Assembly (NCBI RefSeq): GCF_000013165.1
Contig: NC_007798.1
Coordinates: 1 to 64,000, forward strand
DNA length: 64,000 nucleotides
Reading direction: 5' to 3'
Source: Neorickettsia sennetsu str. Miyayama
GTDB lineage: Bacteria > Pseudomonadota > Alphaproteobacteria > Rickettsiales > Anaplasmataceae
Under the pieces are notes generated by a model. That model searched no databases. It saw only the letters and a program-made list of their open reading frames with translations, and had not been told where the DNA came from. Position numbers and translations under genes: made by a program. This document shows, piece after piece, positions 1 through 8,976 of the stretch (the first letter of the stretch is position 1; every line of letters starts with the position of its first letter).

Positions 1-3
1 AAT

Positions 4-774
4 ATGCGATTAAATGAGAATATCGTTCATTTAAAGTTAAATGAGGTAGATGTAAATGATTTTCAGCCTCGTAAAGTTTTCGATGAGGCGTCTATTGCAG
101 AATTGGAAGAATCTATCAAGAGAAATGGCTTGATACAGCCGATAATAGTTAGAAAATTTGGTGAAAGATACAAGCTAATTGCTGGTGAAAGACGTCTTAG
201 AGCTATGAGAAACTTGGGAGCGGAAACGATCCCATCTATTGTTAGGGACTTTACAGATAAGACTTCCCTTGAAGTTGCTATAGTAGAAAATATACAGAGA
301 AAGGATTTAACGCCATTAGAAGAAGCAGAGGCATACAAAAGACTCATCGACGAATTTAATTATAAGCATGTAGAGTTGGCAAGTATAGTTGGTAAAAGTC
401 GATCTCATGTTACAAACCATCTCAGGATACTTTCTTTACCAAAGAGAATAAAAGAACTTTTAGAAGAAAATAGAATCTCGCTTGGGCATGTTAAGTTACT
501 AACGAATGTGGAAGATAGCGAGAAAATGGCGGAAAAGATAGCTCGCCTCTCACTAAGTGTAAGACAAGCTGAAAACCTCTTGAGGGATGCGCGCAAAAAA
601 AATAACCCTCATGCAAATAAGAAAAGTCATGAACTATGTATGTTGGAAAAAAAAATTTCAGAGAGGTTAGGGATGAAAGTAACAATAACTGACAGTGAAA
701 GGAAAAATGGAAATGTTAAAATTACCTTTAAAAACTTAGATGAGCTCCAGGATATTCTAGAGAGACTAAGTTAA
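4..774 (+). CDS. parB: ParB family chromosome-partitioning protein
   Basis: DNA-binding partition protein that loads on parS sites near the origin and works with ParA in chromosome segregation. The N-terminal ParB/Sulfiredoxin domain (about residues 8-100) carries the nucleotide-binding GERRLRA motif near residue 62 and ENIQRKDLTPLEEAEAY. A helix-turn-helix follows at about 115-145 (ELASIVGKSRSHVTNHLRIL), and the C-terminal dimerisation part ends at residue 256. The ATG sits 3 bases into the window, and the usual ParA-contacting N-terminal segment of ParB (GLGRGL-like) is absent. Either this ATG is the true start of a short ParB or the gene continues off the left edge. No parA is visible here. 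Confidence 0.92.
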   Translation: MRLNENIVHLKLNEVDVNDFQPRKVFDEASIAELEESIKRNGLIQPIIVRKFGERYKLIAGERRLRAMRNLGAETIPSIVRDFTDKTSLEVAIVENIQRKDLTPLEEAEAYKRLIDEFNYKHVELASIVGKSRSHVTNHLRILSLPKRIKELLEENRISLGHVKLLTNVEDSEKMAEKIARLSLSVRQAENLLRDARKKNNPHANKKSHELCMLEKKISERLGMKVTITDSERKNGNVKITFKNLDELQDILERLS

Positions 775-839
775 TGAAACATATTTAGGATTGTGATAAC
801 ATATGAACCATTGGAAATGTAGTCGGTCTGGATTAAATT

Positions 840-2213
840 ATGTTCTATAGTAATGGACTCCTTTCAAAATTAAAGCACTCCTTTTTCGGAGAAAGCACGA
901 AGAAGGAAGCTACATTTAGTTTATACTACTCTTCTTTCAAAAGGATATTTCATACTGATATTGCAAATAGGTTTTCAAAAGCTGAGAAATTTATCTTAAC
1001 AACGAATAGAAATTTCTATCATAAAGATAGGGTAGTTAAAATCCCCGCTTTGGGTGATATTGATAACAAGACTGCGCGCAAATCCACCAGGGGAAAACTG
1101 GAGATTTCAATCAGTGGCAAAACATACACGCTTGAACGGGTCAAAATAGGAGGAGGTCAGACTGCCAGAGGAAAAGGATTATACGAGATAAAAGGGTTAA
1201 ATAGAGGCATCATGACGACTGCAAGAAAGGATTCTGCAGTTTATTGCCTGTGGCTAGATCCGGATAACAGAGTCTCAGACGAGTATAATACTGAGGGGAA
1301 TCTTAAAATGTTTTTCAATGGCCCAGTGAAAGCATTTAGTCCTGTTGTTAGGAATCCAAGAGATAGAAGTATTAACATCCTATGTACTCTTATATCTTTT
1401 CCGATCTATACTGCAACTCTGGTCGCAAAATACTCTGTCTATTTCGCACTGGAGTTAGTTTCCGGAGTACTAGTTAATGTGGTAACACGGGTCGTTTTTC
1501 CATTATCTTTTTTTATTTTTTCCTCTTTTTTTTTAACGCTTGGACTAGTTGGACTACCTCTAATGGGTCCGGATAAAAGAAAAGGATACTTAGGAAACTA
1601 TCGAGCTGTTCTACATATTTCTCGCGATATGTTTCTCATGGGGACAATGAGTTACATAAAGAGTGCTCTTCTTGAGTCGAATAGCATAGACAAAAAATTA
1701 GAGGGTATGGCAGATGGCTCCCTCAACATGTCGGATTATGAGAAGAGAAACTTGGGATTAAAAAAGGTTGTACTCAGTTCACTTAATGTAGCGTCTGTAG
1801 GGTTTAATGGTCTTCTGGCTGTGGTAAGAGGAGCGGTTAATATTAGTTGTTCTTTTTCTCGGGCGCTCGCGAGCTTTTTGATCGGAATTTTAACTCTAAA
1901 TGCGGATTACTTTTACGCAGGTTCGTTTCTGATAAAACAGCCCTTCTGTGAAATGCGAGATGATTTTCGTGTTTTAGCTGGTAAGGAGGTAGATCCTACA
2001 TGTTATGCGGATCAGATAATTTCTTTTAATGAACGTGCATTTACAGCAACAGTTAACGGACGTGAAGAGAGCCCTATACCTGATAGTAGTAAAAAACTAC
2101 CTGGGATAGCTACTCTTGGATTAGACCTTAAAGACGCGGGTTTCTCAGAAGCTAAAGCGGGAGGGTATGATTTTGTTCCATACAGTTGCAAGGCTGCATC
2201 TAGAAATCTCTAG
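840..2213 (+). CDS. Unknown multi-pass membrane protein, 457 aa
   Basis: I do not recognise a family. The first ~170 residues are soluble and rich in Lys/Arg/Asn. A hydrophobic block at about 178-240 could hold two or three membrane segments, and a second block lies at about 315-365. The soluble C-terminus of about 90 residues includes FRVLAGKEVDPTCYADQI. No clear Shine-Dalgarno precedes the ATG. It lies 65 bp after parB on the same strand and converges on the histidine kinase gene with only 23 bp between stop codons. Probably a lineage-specific membrane protein. Confidence 0.7.
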   Translation: MFYSNGLLSKLKHSFFGESTKKEATFSLYYSSFKRIFHTDIANRFSKAEKFILTTNRNFYHKDRVVKIPALGDIDNKTARKSTRGKLEISISGKTYTLERVKIGGGQTARGKGLYEIKGLNRGIMTTARKDSAVYCLWLDPDNRVSDEYNTEGNLKMFFNGPVKAFSPVVRNPRDRSINILCTLISFPIYTATLVAKYSVYFALELVSGVLVNVVTRVVFPLSFFIFSSFFLTLGLVGLPLMGPDKRKGYLGNYRAVLHISRDMFLMGTMSYIKSALLESNSIDKKLEGMADGSLNMSDYEKRNLGLKKVVLSSLNVASVGFNGLLAVVRGAVNISCSFSRALASFLIGILTLNADYFYAGSFLIKQPFCEMRDDFRVLAGKEVDPTCYADQIISFNERAFTATVNGREESPIPDSSKKLPGIATLGLDLKDAGFSEAKAGGYDFVPYSCKAASRNL

Positions 2214-2236
2214 TAAAGAACTAACCGATTTGTCTC

Positions 2237-3580
2237 TTAAGCGGCGTTGCTTTCTCTATACGGAAGCCTTATTTTAACGACGGTGCCGCTTCCCTCCTTG
2301 CTTTCAATCTCGAATACTCCACCCATCAACTCTACCAGTTTCTTGCTAAGTGGTAACCCTATTCCAGCTCCGTCGTATTTTCTTGATAGCTCCGTATTTG
2401 ATTGGCCAAATACAGAGAGTGCCTTTGCTATATCTTTTTCTGGTATACCAACACCATTATCTGAAATTTCAATTTCAATCTCTGAAGGTAATCTGATTAT
2501 AGAAATTCTTATTAAGCCATCTTCATTCGTGAATTTTATCGAGTTTGAAAGTATATTTAGGATTACTTGTTTTACCCTCTTATGATCGCTTTTGATAAGT
2601 ATCTTATTTGAAAAGAAACTCTTCACTATTTTTATCTCTTTTCTTTTAGTTGTTGTCATCCTGATACAAGTCTCAGTCAAGCGTACTAAATCAAACAATG
2701 TTGGTTTTATTTCCAAGTTGTTTAACTCTGACTTTGAAAAATCGAGAATGTCGTTAATCAAATTTAACAGGTGATTCCCTGAATAATAGATATCATTTGC
2801 ATATTCTCTATGTTCAGTACCAAGCACTTCTGCTGTGCGTATCAGATCTGAGAAACCTATTATTGCGTTTAAAGGTGTTTTTAGTTCGTGACTAACATTC
2901 GCTAGAAATTGTGATTTTTGGGAACTTATTTCTTCTATACTTTCTTTGGCTTTTTTTAGTTTCGTGTTTATCGAAAACTGTTCGTTCAAGACCTTAGAGC
3001 TTTCCCTGATTTTCATTACGCTCCAGAAAAATAAGGATGAGCAAATGAACAATACGACAAGTGTGAAGCCTATCCATGTAATGCGGAAAGGCCTTATAAG
3101 GCTCTTTGCATCGTATGTAATTTCAATAACCGACGGGGGATTTTCTTCTGGGTTCAAAGCCACTGTGACTACTATATTTCCCGCGTTGTCGATAGAGGTG
3201 GAAGAAATATTGTTATTTAGGTCATGATTATACGGATGGTGTGCATGTTCTAGATATTTGTTGAGACTAAAAACTCTTGTTTCACCTTTGTAAAATATTT
3301 CAACTTGAATAACATCCAGTGGTTCAAAAAGTAACTTCGCTTCGCTCTCAAAGTACATGAATTGAGGCTTTTCATACATTTTTGTAGGCTCAAAGTCATA
3401 CATTTCAAGCATAAAGGAGTATTTTTCCCATATTAGTCTATTAAAAATATTCCTAATATTCACCGCATTCCTCTCTGTGCTGCTTTCGAGAAGGGTTTTT
3501 TCTGTCTTTATATACCCAAGGAAAGAAGTCAGTAGTATTGTCACTACAATGAGGATGAACGACTTTATATAGTTAAACAT
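2237..3580 (-). CDS. PleC-like membrane sensor histidine kinase
   Basis: Two-component sensor of 447 aa. A membrane segment at about residues 5-22 and another at 168-188 enclose an extracytoplasmic sensor region of about 145 residues. A HisKA domain follows with the H-box around His231 (FLANVSHELKTPLNAIIGF), then a HATPase_c domain with N-box Asn346, G1 DNGVGIP (374-380) and G2 GAGIGLP (404-410). There is no receiver domain, so it is a classical rather than hybrid kinase. Members of the Anaplasmataceae carry only a few kinases (PleC, NtrY and CckA types), and this layout fits PleC best. No response regulator is adjacent. It is divergent from the FAD oxidoreductase gene, 58 bp away. Confidence 0.85.
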   Translation of the reverse strand: MFNYIKSFILIVVTILLTSFLGYIKTEKTLLESSTERNAVNIRNIFNRLIWEKYSFMLEMYDFEPTKMYEKPQFMYFESEAKLLFEPLDVIQVEIFYKGETRVFSLNKYLEHAHHPYNHDLNNNISSTSIDNAGNIVVTVALNPEENPPSVIEITYDAKSLIRPFRITWIGFTLVVLFICSSLFFWSVMKIRESSKVLNEQFSINTKLKKAKESIEEISSQKSQFLANVSHELKTPLNAIIGFSDLIRTAEVLGTEHREYANDIYYSGNHLLNLINDILDFSKSELNNLEIKPTLFDLVRLTETCIRMTTTKRKEIKIVKSFFSNKILIKSDHKRVKQVILNILSNSIKFTNEDGLIRISIIRLPSEIEIEISDNGVGIPEKDIAKALSVFGQSNTELSRKYDGAGIGLPLSKKLVELMGGVFEIESKEGSGTVVKIRLPYRESNAA

Positions 3581-3638
3581 TTTGAGTAGCGATCAAGTTA
3601 GCGATTAAAGTATATAACTTTTTGTTTAAATCACAGAG

Positions 3639-4886
3639 ATGTACGATTACGTAGTAGTTGGGGGAGGGATAGAATCTTTTTTGTTATGTTTTCTGATTTT
3701 ATACAATACTGGAAGAAGCAACATAGCCTTTGTTACGAAAAGTCCACCTGACATGTCCAAGGACTCTTCATTATCGAAGGTGGGGCTTAGACATGTTAGT
3801 ACATCGGAATACACAAATTTCCTTTCAAAATTTCATATAAACGCTTTTTCTAGGAGTGTCCCTTCAGGTGGATGGAATGGAATAGATAGGGCACTGAGAA
3901 CGCACGAAAAATATTGGCTAAAAAAACGGCTTCTAGAAAGGCGTTTTTTTTATCAAAATTTAGATTACAAATTAAAAAACTTGGCATTTAAAGGTCCTCT
4001 CTTGTGGAAAAAGTTTTTATCTAGCCATCCAGAATTTTCTACAGATATTGATTTAATCGAAGGCATCTATGCGATCTCCAATCACTGTGAAAGTGGTAAA
4101 GGTAGCACACAGCCACTAAGAATAGATGACATAGAAAGGAATTTAATTTGTGGAAGAAGTGTATCTTTCGAAAGTGACGGATTTAGCTTTAACTCGCTTA
4201 AATTTTGCAAAAAAATAGGAGATTTCTTAAGTAAAAATGGAATTAGTTTTTTTTACAATACTGAGATTTCAAAGATAGATTTTGCCAGCAATAAGAAGCT
4301 TAAGTATGTGATTTCATCACGTGGCGAAATTTTCCATGGGAAAAACTATTTTATTGCCATAGGAGCCAACTCTTTTGGTTATAATGACTATTTCAATTTA
4401 CGAAAATTAACTCAACCAATTGTTGGTGCATGGTACCTTGTACATGATGTGAATCTCAAACATCCGTGCAAGTATAATAACTATGTTGGTCCAACCCTGA
4501 CTTTTTGGCAAAACTACACTCCGGTTTCCTATAACGATTTTATCAAATCTGAAAATCCCAACTCTCAAGATGGGAAAAAAGCTGTAGTTGTAGGTACCGG
4601 TTGTATGTGGAAAGGGTCAATTTATGGTAGTGGTCATTTAAATGTCGAGTTTATCAAAAGAAACGAGAGACTTATAAAAGATTTATTTCCTGGAAAGGAA
4701 GTAACTCTACTTGATGGAAACTGCCCAAGGAATCTTTCATATAATTCTTTACCAATTATTAATCACGGCGATAGCTTAAGTGGGAAGTATCTTTCTGTAT
4801 CTGGTTCTGGAACATTTACAACTGCAAATGCAGTGAATTCAGCATCTGAAGCGGTCGAATTTTTTCTTAACAACAGACGACGCTAG
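3639..4886 (+). CDS. FAD-dependent oxidoreductase, DAO-like
   Basis: Flavoprotein of 415 aa with an N-terminal dinucleotide-binding motif (YVVVGGGIESFLLCF, residues 4-18) and the closing FAD-contact region near the C-terminus (SVSGSGTFTTANAVNSASEA, about 386-405) typical of the D-amino-acid-oxidase/glycine-oxidase fold. The substrate cannot be read from sequence. The motif is slightly irregular, with GGGIES where GGGIAG-type sequences are usual. The ATG at 3639 follows CAGAG. No partner gene adjoins; the downstream fbpA gene is convergent. Confidence 0.7.
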   Translation: MYDYVVVGGGIESFLLCFLILYNTGRSNIAFVTKSPPDMSKDSSLSKVGLRHVSTSEYTNFLSKFHINAFSRSVPSGGWNGIDRALRTHEKYWLKKRLLERRFFYQNLDYKLKNLAFKGPLLWKKFLSSHPEFSTDIDLIEGIYAISNHCESGKGSTQPLRIDDIERNLICGRSVSFESDGFSFNSLKFCKKIGDFLSKNGISFFYNTEISKIDFASNKKLKYVISSRGEIFHGKNYFIAIGANSFGYNDYFNLRKLTQPIVGAWYLVHDVNLKHPCKYNNYVGPTLTFWQNYTPVSYNDFIKSENPNSQDGKKAVVVGTGCMWKGSIYGSGHLNVEFIKRNERLIKDLFPGKEVTLLDGNCPRNLSYNSLPIINHGDSLSGKYLSVSGSGTFTTANAVNSASEAVEFFLNNRRR

Positions 4887-4929
4887 ACTCCGTTCTCCCA
4901 GTGTAGCCTCACGTACTTTAACAAGAAAA

Positions 4930-5982
4930 CTACTTCCAGCCGTTCTGGTCGGCCATGTACACAGCTGCCGACATATACGGAAAGATTTTTGAGAGACTTG
5001 ATGAATCAACTTTGTAGTCCCCCCAATTTTTTAAGATTTCCGGGATTTCAACAGACGCTACAACAGGATACTCGTAGTTTCTACTGACATATAGCTTCTG
5101 TGCTTCCTCAGTTACCATATACTCGAGAAATTTTTTTGCATTTTCCTTATGCTTCGCATTTTTTGCAACCCCAGCACCGCTTATATTCACAAATGTGCCC
5201 CTATTCTCCTGATTCGGGAATATTACGCCCACTCTCTGTGCAACTTTTTTGTGTGTTTCTTTGTCGGATGACAAAATCCTAGCCAGGTAGTAACTGTTCA
5301 CTACAGTCAAGTCTCCTTCTCCAGATGCTACGCCTTTAATCTGATCGGTATCACCTCCATATGGTGGTCTAGCCATATTCCTAACGATGCCTTTTATCCA
5401 TGCCTCAGCTTTTTCCTCACCGTTAGCAAGTATTACAGATGCTATAAGAGATCGGTTGTATGGAGAATTAGATGATCTGAGCAAAAGCCTATCTTTCCAC
5501 TTGGAATCGGCTAAATCTTCGTAATTCCTAATCTCAGAAGGATCTACTCTCTCCTTCGAATAAACTATAACTGCCATGCGTCGCGTTAGTCCAAACCAAT
5601 AGCAGTCTCTTAGTTCTGGTGGTAAGGCATTTTCCAATACAGTAGAGGATATACACTGGAGGAGTCCTTCAGCTTCTGCTAGAGCCAGATTTATCACGTC
5701 AGCTGCCAAAAAGACGTCTGCTGATGTGTTAACTCCTTCACTCTTCATTCTTGAAATTAACTTCGTTGCATCGTCTGTTATATAGTTCACTTTTATGCCG
5801 GTACGTTCAGCGAAAGATGCAAAAAGATCTTTCACCATCTCCTCCTTCCTTGAAGAATAAATGTTAACAACATTCTCCTTTGATTGAGGGGCTTTATTTT
5901 CTGCAGGAACAGGCTTTTCATACAGAAAAAACAGCACGCTGACTAAAATTACTGGTACTAAGTAATACAGTTTTTTATACAC
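4930..5982 (-). CDS. fbpA: Periplasmic iron(III)-binding protein of an ABC importer
   Basis: Solute-binding protein of the Fbp/FutA class, delivering ferric iron to an inner-membrane ABC importer. The translation opens with a signal-like segment (YKKLYYLVPVILVSVLFF) and then the mature fold starting VVNIYSSRKEEMVKDLFASF. The GGDTDQIKGVASGEGDLTVVNSYYLAR region and the C-terminal FLEYMVTEEAQKLYVSRNYEYPV segment are typical. A longer frame reaches 6060, but I chose the GTG at 5982 because a clean AGGAGG lies 6 bases before it and because the signal peptide then begins correctly (350 aa). The start overlaps the last 8 bases of ruvX, suggesting translational coupling. The permease and ATPase genes are not in the window. 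Confidence 0.88.
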   Translation of the reverse strand: MYKKLYYLVPVILVSVLFFLYEKPVPAENKAPQSKENVVNIYSSRKEEMVKDLFASFAERTGIKVNYITDDATKLISRMKSEGVNTSADVFLAADVINLALAEAEGLLQCISSTVLENALPPELRDCYWFGLTRRMAVIVYSKERVDPSEIRNYEDLADSKWKDRLLLRSSNSPYNRSLIASVILANGEEKAEAWIKGIVRNMARPPYGGDTDQIKGVASGEGDLTVVNSYYLARILSSDKETHKKVAQRVGVIFPNQENRGTFVNISGAGVAKNAKHKENAKKFLEYMVTEEAQKLYVSRNYEYPVVASVEIPEILKNWGDYKVDSSSLSKIFPYMSAAVYMADQNGWK

Positions 5983-6454
5983 TGTCGAACCTCCTCTGAT
6001 GGCAGAGATTGTGGTGCATGATTGTACATAGTGTCTTCTCCAAAATGCAACAAGCAGCAATTTTATCCTTCCACTCCTTTTGCCTTGACCTGGAAAGAGA
6101 GCTAAGTAAAATCATCACGTCACTAGTTGACGACGACTCATCACACATAAGAATCGGCTTCCTAGTTACCTCACTTAATTTTTGAGCAAATTTATCTATA
6201 AAATCTAACCATCCGTTGTTCCTAATATGTGAAAATGGTGTGCCGACAATTATCCCTGAAAAATCTGAAACGACTTTCATAATATGAAAGGCATCAGCAC
6301 CTCTTCCGTGGGAGGTGAACTGAAAATAGTTCTGTATATACCTGAGTTCGGGATCACTGACCGCAACACCTACGATACGCCTTCCAGGATCAATGGATAT
6401 AACCCTTCCTGCTTCAATAGCACCCAAGAATTTTTGCAGGTCGAAGGTTATCAT
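5975..6454 (-). CDS. ruvX: Holliday-junction resolvase-like / pre-16S rRNA nuclease YqgF
   Basis: RNase H-fold nuclease of 159 aa (YqgF/RuvX family), linked to 16S rRNA 5'-end maturation and to Holliday-junction processing. Visible motifs are the first acidic strand ISIDPGRRIVGVAVSD (about 20-35), the GTPFS loop near residue 92, the DESSSTSDV motif near 124, and the last Asp in WKDKIAACCILE. An AGGA lies about 6 bases before the ATG. The 3' end overlaps the GTG start of fbpA by 8 bases. The 5' end faces a structured spacer and the divergent portal gene. Confidence 0.85.
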   Translation of the reverse strand: MITFDLQKFLGAIEAGRVISIDPGRRIVGVAVSDPELRYIQNYFQFTSHGRGADAFHIMKVVSDFSGIIVGTPFSHIRNNGWLDFIDKFAQKLSEVTRKPILMCDESSSTSDVMILLSSLSRSRQKEWKDKIAACCILEKTLCTIMHHNLCHQRRFDSV

Positions 6455-6481
6455 CTACTTCCTATTGGTATTCGACTAAAG

Positions 6482-6610
6482 GTAACCTGGGTCTACCGCG
6501 CAGAAAACAGCCTAAAAGCCCATATGCGCAAGCTTCGACGCATGAAATACACAAAACTGCTTCCGCAGAGGCTGTTTAGCGTGTATCTATGAGGTCCACC
6601 CGGACGTTAC
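6482..6610. other. Long imperfect palindrome / structured RNA candidate
   Basis: In the 163-bp spacer between divergent ruvX and portal genes, nearly all the sequence can pair with itself. The terminal stem is GTAAC (6482-6486) with GTTAC (6606-6610), extended by CTGGGT (6487-6492) with ACCCGG (6598-6603), including a U-G wobble, and ACC (6495-6497) with GGT (6593-6595). A second stem is a perfect AAACAGCCT (6505-6513) / AGGCTGTTT (6569-6577). Inside it are two hairpins: ATGCG (6524-6528) / CGCAT (6539-6543), and CTGC-TTCC-GCAG (6557-6568). The fold ends just before the portal ribosome-binding region. It could be a small RNA (its rod with an asymmetric bubble is reminiscent of 6S RNA), a leader, or a palindromic mobile-repeat remnant. 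Confidence 0.45.
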
Positions 6611-6617
6611 AAGAGAA

Positions 6618-7808
6618 ATGCTAACAAAAATATTTAAAAAATCAAGAAGCAAAGCTTGCCCCAATAGCAGAAGCCAACTAGGCGGTGAGTGTCTATATAA
6701 TACATATACAGAACTCTGGAGCGGGAGAGACTACAGTGCATTTGCCCAAAAAGCGTACATAAGAAATGTGATCGCCTCACGTGCAATCAGTATAGTAGCA
6801 GTGGCCGCCTCTTCTGTTCCTATACAACTTTTTGAATGTAGTGGGACGGAGAAGAAACGTTGCTTAGTCTCTCATCCGCTCAATGAGCTATTAAACGAGC
6901 CTAATCCCAATATGTCAAGAGTAACATTGATAAAAAATGCTGTTATGTACAAGCTAATCAGCGGAAATTTATACCTTCTTAAGATCGGGAACGGTTTACC
7001 AAAAGAACTGCACCTTCTAAGACCTGATAGGGTCACAGTTATACCAGGAAGTGATTGTTTACCTTTGGGATACAGATATCGAGTTGGAAACTACGAAAGG
7101 GAATATTATATGAACAAAATCACTGGGGACTGTGATGTTCTACACATAAAGAATTTTCACCCGTATAACGACTGGTATGGATTATCGCCAGTAGAGGCGG
7201 CAATGTACAGCATAGATCAACATAATCAGGCTAGTCTTTGGAACCAAGCTATGCTCAAAAATGGTGCTAGGCCCAGCGGAGCGTTTATATCAAAATCTAA
7301 GGAGCCAATGCCACAAGAACAGTTCAAACGTTTAAGCAGACAACTTGGAGACTGTTCCGGTGCTGAAAATGCAGGAAAAGCTATTCTTATAGAGGGAGGG
7401 ATAGAGTGGAAAGAAATGAGCATCTCTCCAAAGGAAATGGATTTTCTTCAAAGTAAGTACAATTCCGCCAGAGAGATAGCGTTGGCATTTGGTGTACCGC
7501 CACAATTACTGGGAATACCGGGAGACAACACATATAGCAACTTAATAGAAGCTAGACTATCCCTATGGGAAGAAACAGTTCTCCCTATACTCGATGAAAT
7601 AGTGCATAGCTTAAATGTTTGGCTTACTCCGGTTTTTGGAGATAATTTAGAGTTCGCGTACGAAAAAGATGGTATAGACGCGCTATCCAAGAAGAGAGAA
7701 AAACTTTGGGATTGTGTAGAAAAGGCATCTTTTTTGACAATCAATGAAAAAAGGCAAGTATTTGGTTATTCCACTATGGAGGGTAAAGACGAAATAGTAG
7801 AGTCGTAA
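6618..7808 (+). CDS. HK97-family phage portal protein (gene transfer agent-like)
   Basis: Portal protein of 396 aa, the ring through which DNA enters a tailed-phage or gene-transfer-agent capsid. It matches HK97-type portals along its length: YIRNVIASRAISIVAVAASS near the start, HPLNELLNEPNP (about 90), DVLHIKNFHPYNDWYGLSPVEAA (about 175) and ALAFGVPPQLLGIPGDNTYSN (about 290). It appears full length, with no terminase, protease or capsid gene beside it. Isolated HK97 and GTA genes scattered through the genome are known in Rickettsiales. The start follows ACAAGAGAA. A strong hairpin lies after the stop. Confidence 0.88.
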   Translation: MLTKIFKKSRSKACPNSRSQLGGECLYNTYTELWSGRDYSAFAQKAYIRNVIASRAISIVAVAASSVPIQLFECSGTEKKRCLVSHPLNELLNEPNPNMSRVTLIKNAVMYKLISGNLYLLKIGNGLPKELHLLRPDRVTVIPGSDCLPLGYRYRVGNYEREYYMNKITGDCDVLHIKNFHPYNDWYGLSPVEAAMYSIDQHNQASLWNQAMLKNGARPSGAFISKSKEPMPQEQFKRLSRQLGDCSGAENAGKAILIEGGIEWKEMSISPKEMDFLQSKYNSAREIALAFGVPPQLLGIPGDNTYSNLIEARLSLWEETVLPILDEIVHSLNVWLTPVFGDNLEFAYEKDGIDALSKKREKLWDCVEKASFLTINEKRQVFGYSTMEGKDEIVES

Positions 7809-7839
7809 TAAAAATTTTAAATAGAATATGTTTCAAGAG

Positions 7840-7880
7840 CTTGGGGGTTTAAAGGGTATTACTCCTTGAATTACCCCAAG
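7840..7880. terminator. Bidirectional terminator hairpin
   Basis: Perfect 7-bp stem CTTGGGG (7840-7846) / CCCCAAG (7874-7880) with an inner AAGG/CCTT helix. It lies between the convergent portal gene and the 84-aa membrane protein gene. T-rich sequence follows on the + strand, and A/T-rich sequence lies on the other side. Confidence 0.5.
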
Positions 7881-7907
7881 GCTGATTTGTTGTTGCTATT
7901 TTATTTA

Positions 7908-8162
7908 CTATTCTTTACGTGGTTCCACCAAATCTCCGAGAACATAGTCGGGTTTTTTATCTCCATCTAAGTCTACTCCAAGATAAGACGGCGTCCTCAA
8001 TACATGTATGTCCGGGAGTTTATCACCGGTAAGGTCAATCCCTATCGTTATATGGAGTACTTCGAGAAACACTACAAGCAACACAGAGATAAAAATTATC
8101 CAAAGAGATCTTTTCTTTAATAAGAGTGCTACCAAACTTGATATGTTCATTTCGCTATCCAA
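7908..8162 (-). CDS. Small membrane protein with two DxxGDxxPD motifs
   Basis: Protein of 84 aa that I do not recognise. It has an N-terminal cytoplasmic stretch, one membrane segment (about residues 20-40, LWIIFISVLLVVFLEVLH), then an exported tail with two copies of an Asp/Gly motif: GIDLTGDKLPDIHV (about 42-55) and GVDLDGDKKPDYVLGD (about 62-77). The D-x-D/T-G-D spacing resembles calcium-binding loops of EF-hand-like or FG-GAP/VCBS repeats, but only two short loops exist. It lies upstream of the portal terminator and 52 bp downstream of pgsA on the same strand, so it may be co-transcribed with pgsA. Confidence 0.6.
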   Translation of the reverse strand: MDSEMNISSLVALLLKKRSLWIIFISVLLVVFLEVLHITIGIDLTGDKLPDIHVLRTPSYLGVDLDGDKKPDYVLGDLVEPRKE

Positions 8163-8214
8163 GAATCACGACCTGATTATAGGACAGCCAGCTAGGGTTG
8201 GGGCAGCAGTATTT

Positions 8215-8763
8215 TTAGCTAAGGGATTTTAGTAGTTCTTCCTTGTTTTCATGAAGATATAAATATGCCGATGCCATGCTCGTTAGACCAGCTATCCAGA
8301 TGAAAAATGTCGGAAGAATATCTGGGATCCATTCCTTGTTTAGGAGATAAAGAAGTATAGCAACCATCTGGGATATTGTCTTTAGTTTACCAAATCTATT
8401 TACAGGAAATGCCACACTGTCACGAGCAAGATATTCCCTTAGTCCAGCAATAAACAGCTCTCTACAAATGATCATGATTGCGGGAATCAGTTGGACTCCC
8501 GTTATGTACTGCATATGTACCAACATAACAATAGCTGTAGAGACAATCATTTTATCGGCTATCGGGTCAAGAAGTTTTCCAAGCTTTGATTGAGCCTTTA
8601 GCGTCCTAGCGAGGTACCCGTCAAAAAAGTCTGTCAGACTTGCGATTGAGAAAATTCCTACGGTTATCACCCAAGAAAATCTGGATTGAATATAAAAACT
8701 TAAGCAGAATACTGGGATAATGGCTATCCTTAAAGCGGTAAGTAAGTTAGGAAGGTCCTTCAT
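8215..8763 (-). CDS. pgsA: CDP-diacylglycerol-glycerol-3-phosphate 3-phosphatidyltransferase
   Basis: Makes phosphatidylglycerophosphate from CDP-diacylglycerol and glycerol 3-phosphate in the inner membrane. The CDP-alcohol phosphatidyltransferase signature D-x2-DG-x2-AR-x8-G-x3-D-x3-D is complete, running from DFFDGYLAR to GKLLDPIAD at about residues 46-70. Length (182 aa) and the N-terminus (LPNLLTALRIAIIPVF) are normal for PgsA. Several membrane segments follow. Confidence 0.93.
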   Translation of the reverse strand: MKDLPNLLTALRIAIIPVFCLSFYIQSRFSWVITVGIFSIASLTDFFDGYLARTLKAQSKLGKLLDPIADKMIVSTAIVMLVHMQYITGVQLIPAIMIICRELFIAGLREYLARDSVAFPVNRFGKLKTISQMVAILLYLLNKEWIPDILPTFFIWIAGLTSMASAYLYLHENKEELLKSLS

Positions 8764-8976
8764 AGGGAAAATGGCAATAGAGAATAGTCCAAAGGTTCCT
8801 TAACAGCCACAAACCCTACCACCTAATTGCTGATCTTGAAAGTTTTTTGTGAGACCTTGACCACAAATTTTACCAACTTCTTACGGAGACCCATACTTAT
8901 CGCAAGCTTGCTGTATACATATTGCAGTGAGTATACCACACGTGCTAGAAGTACCGTATCCGCGTGTAAAATATGA

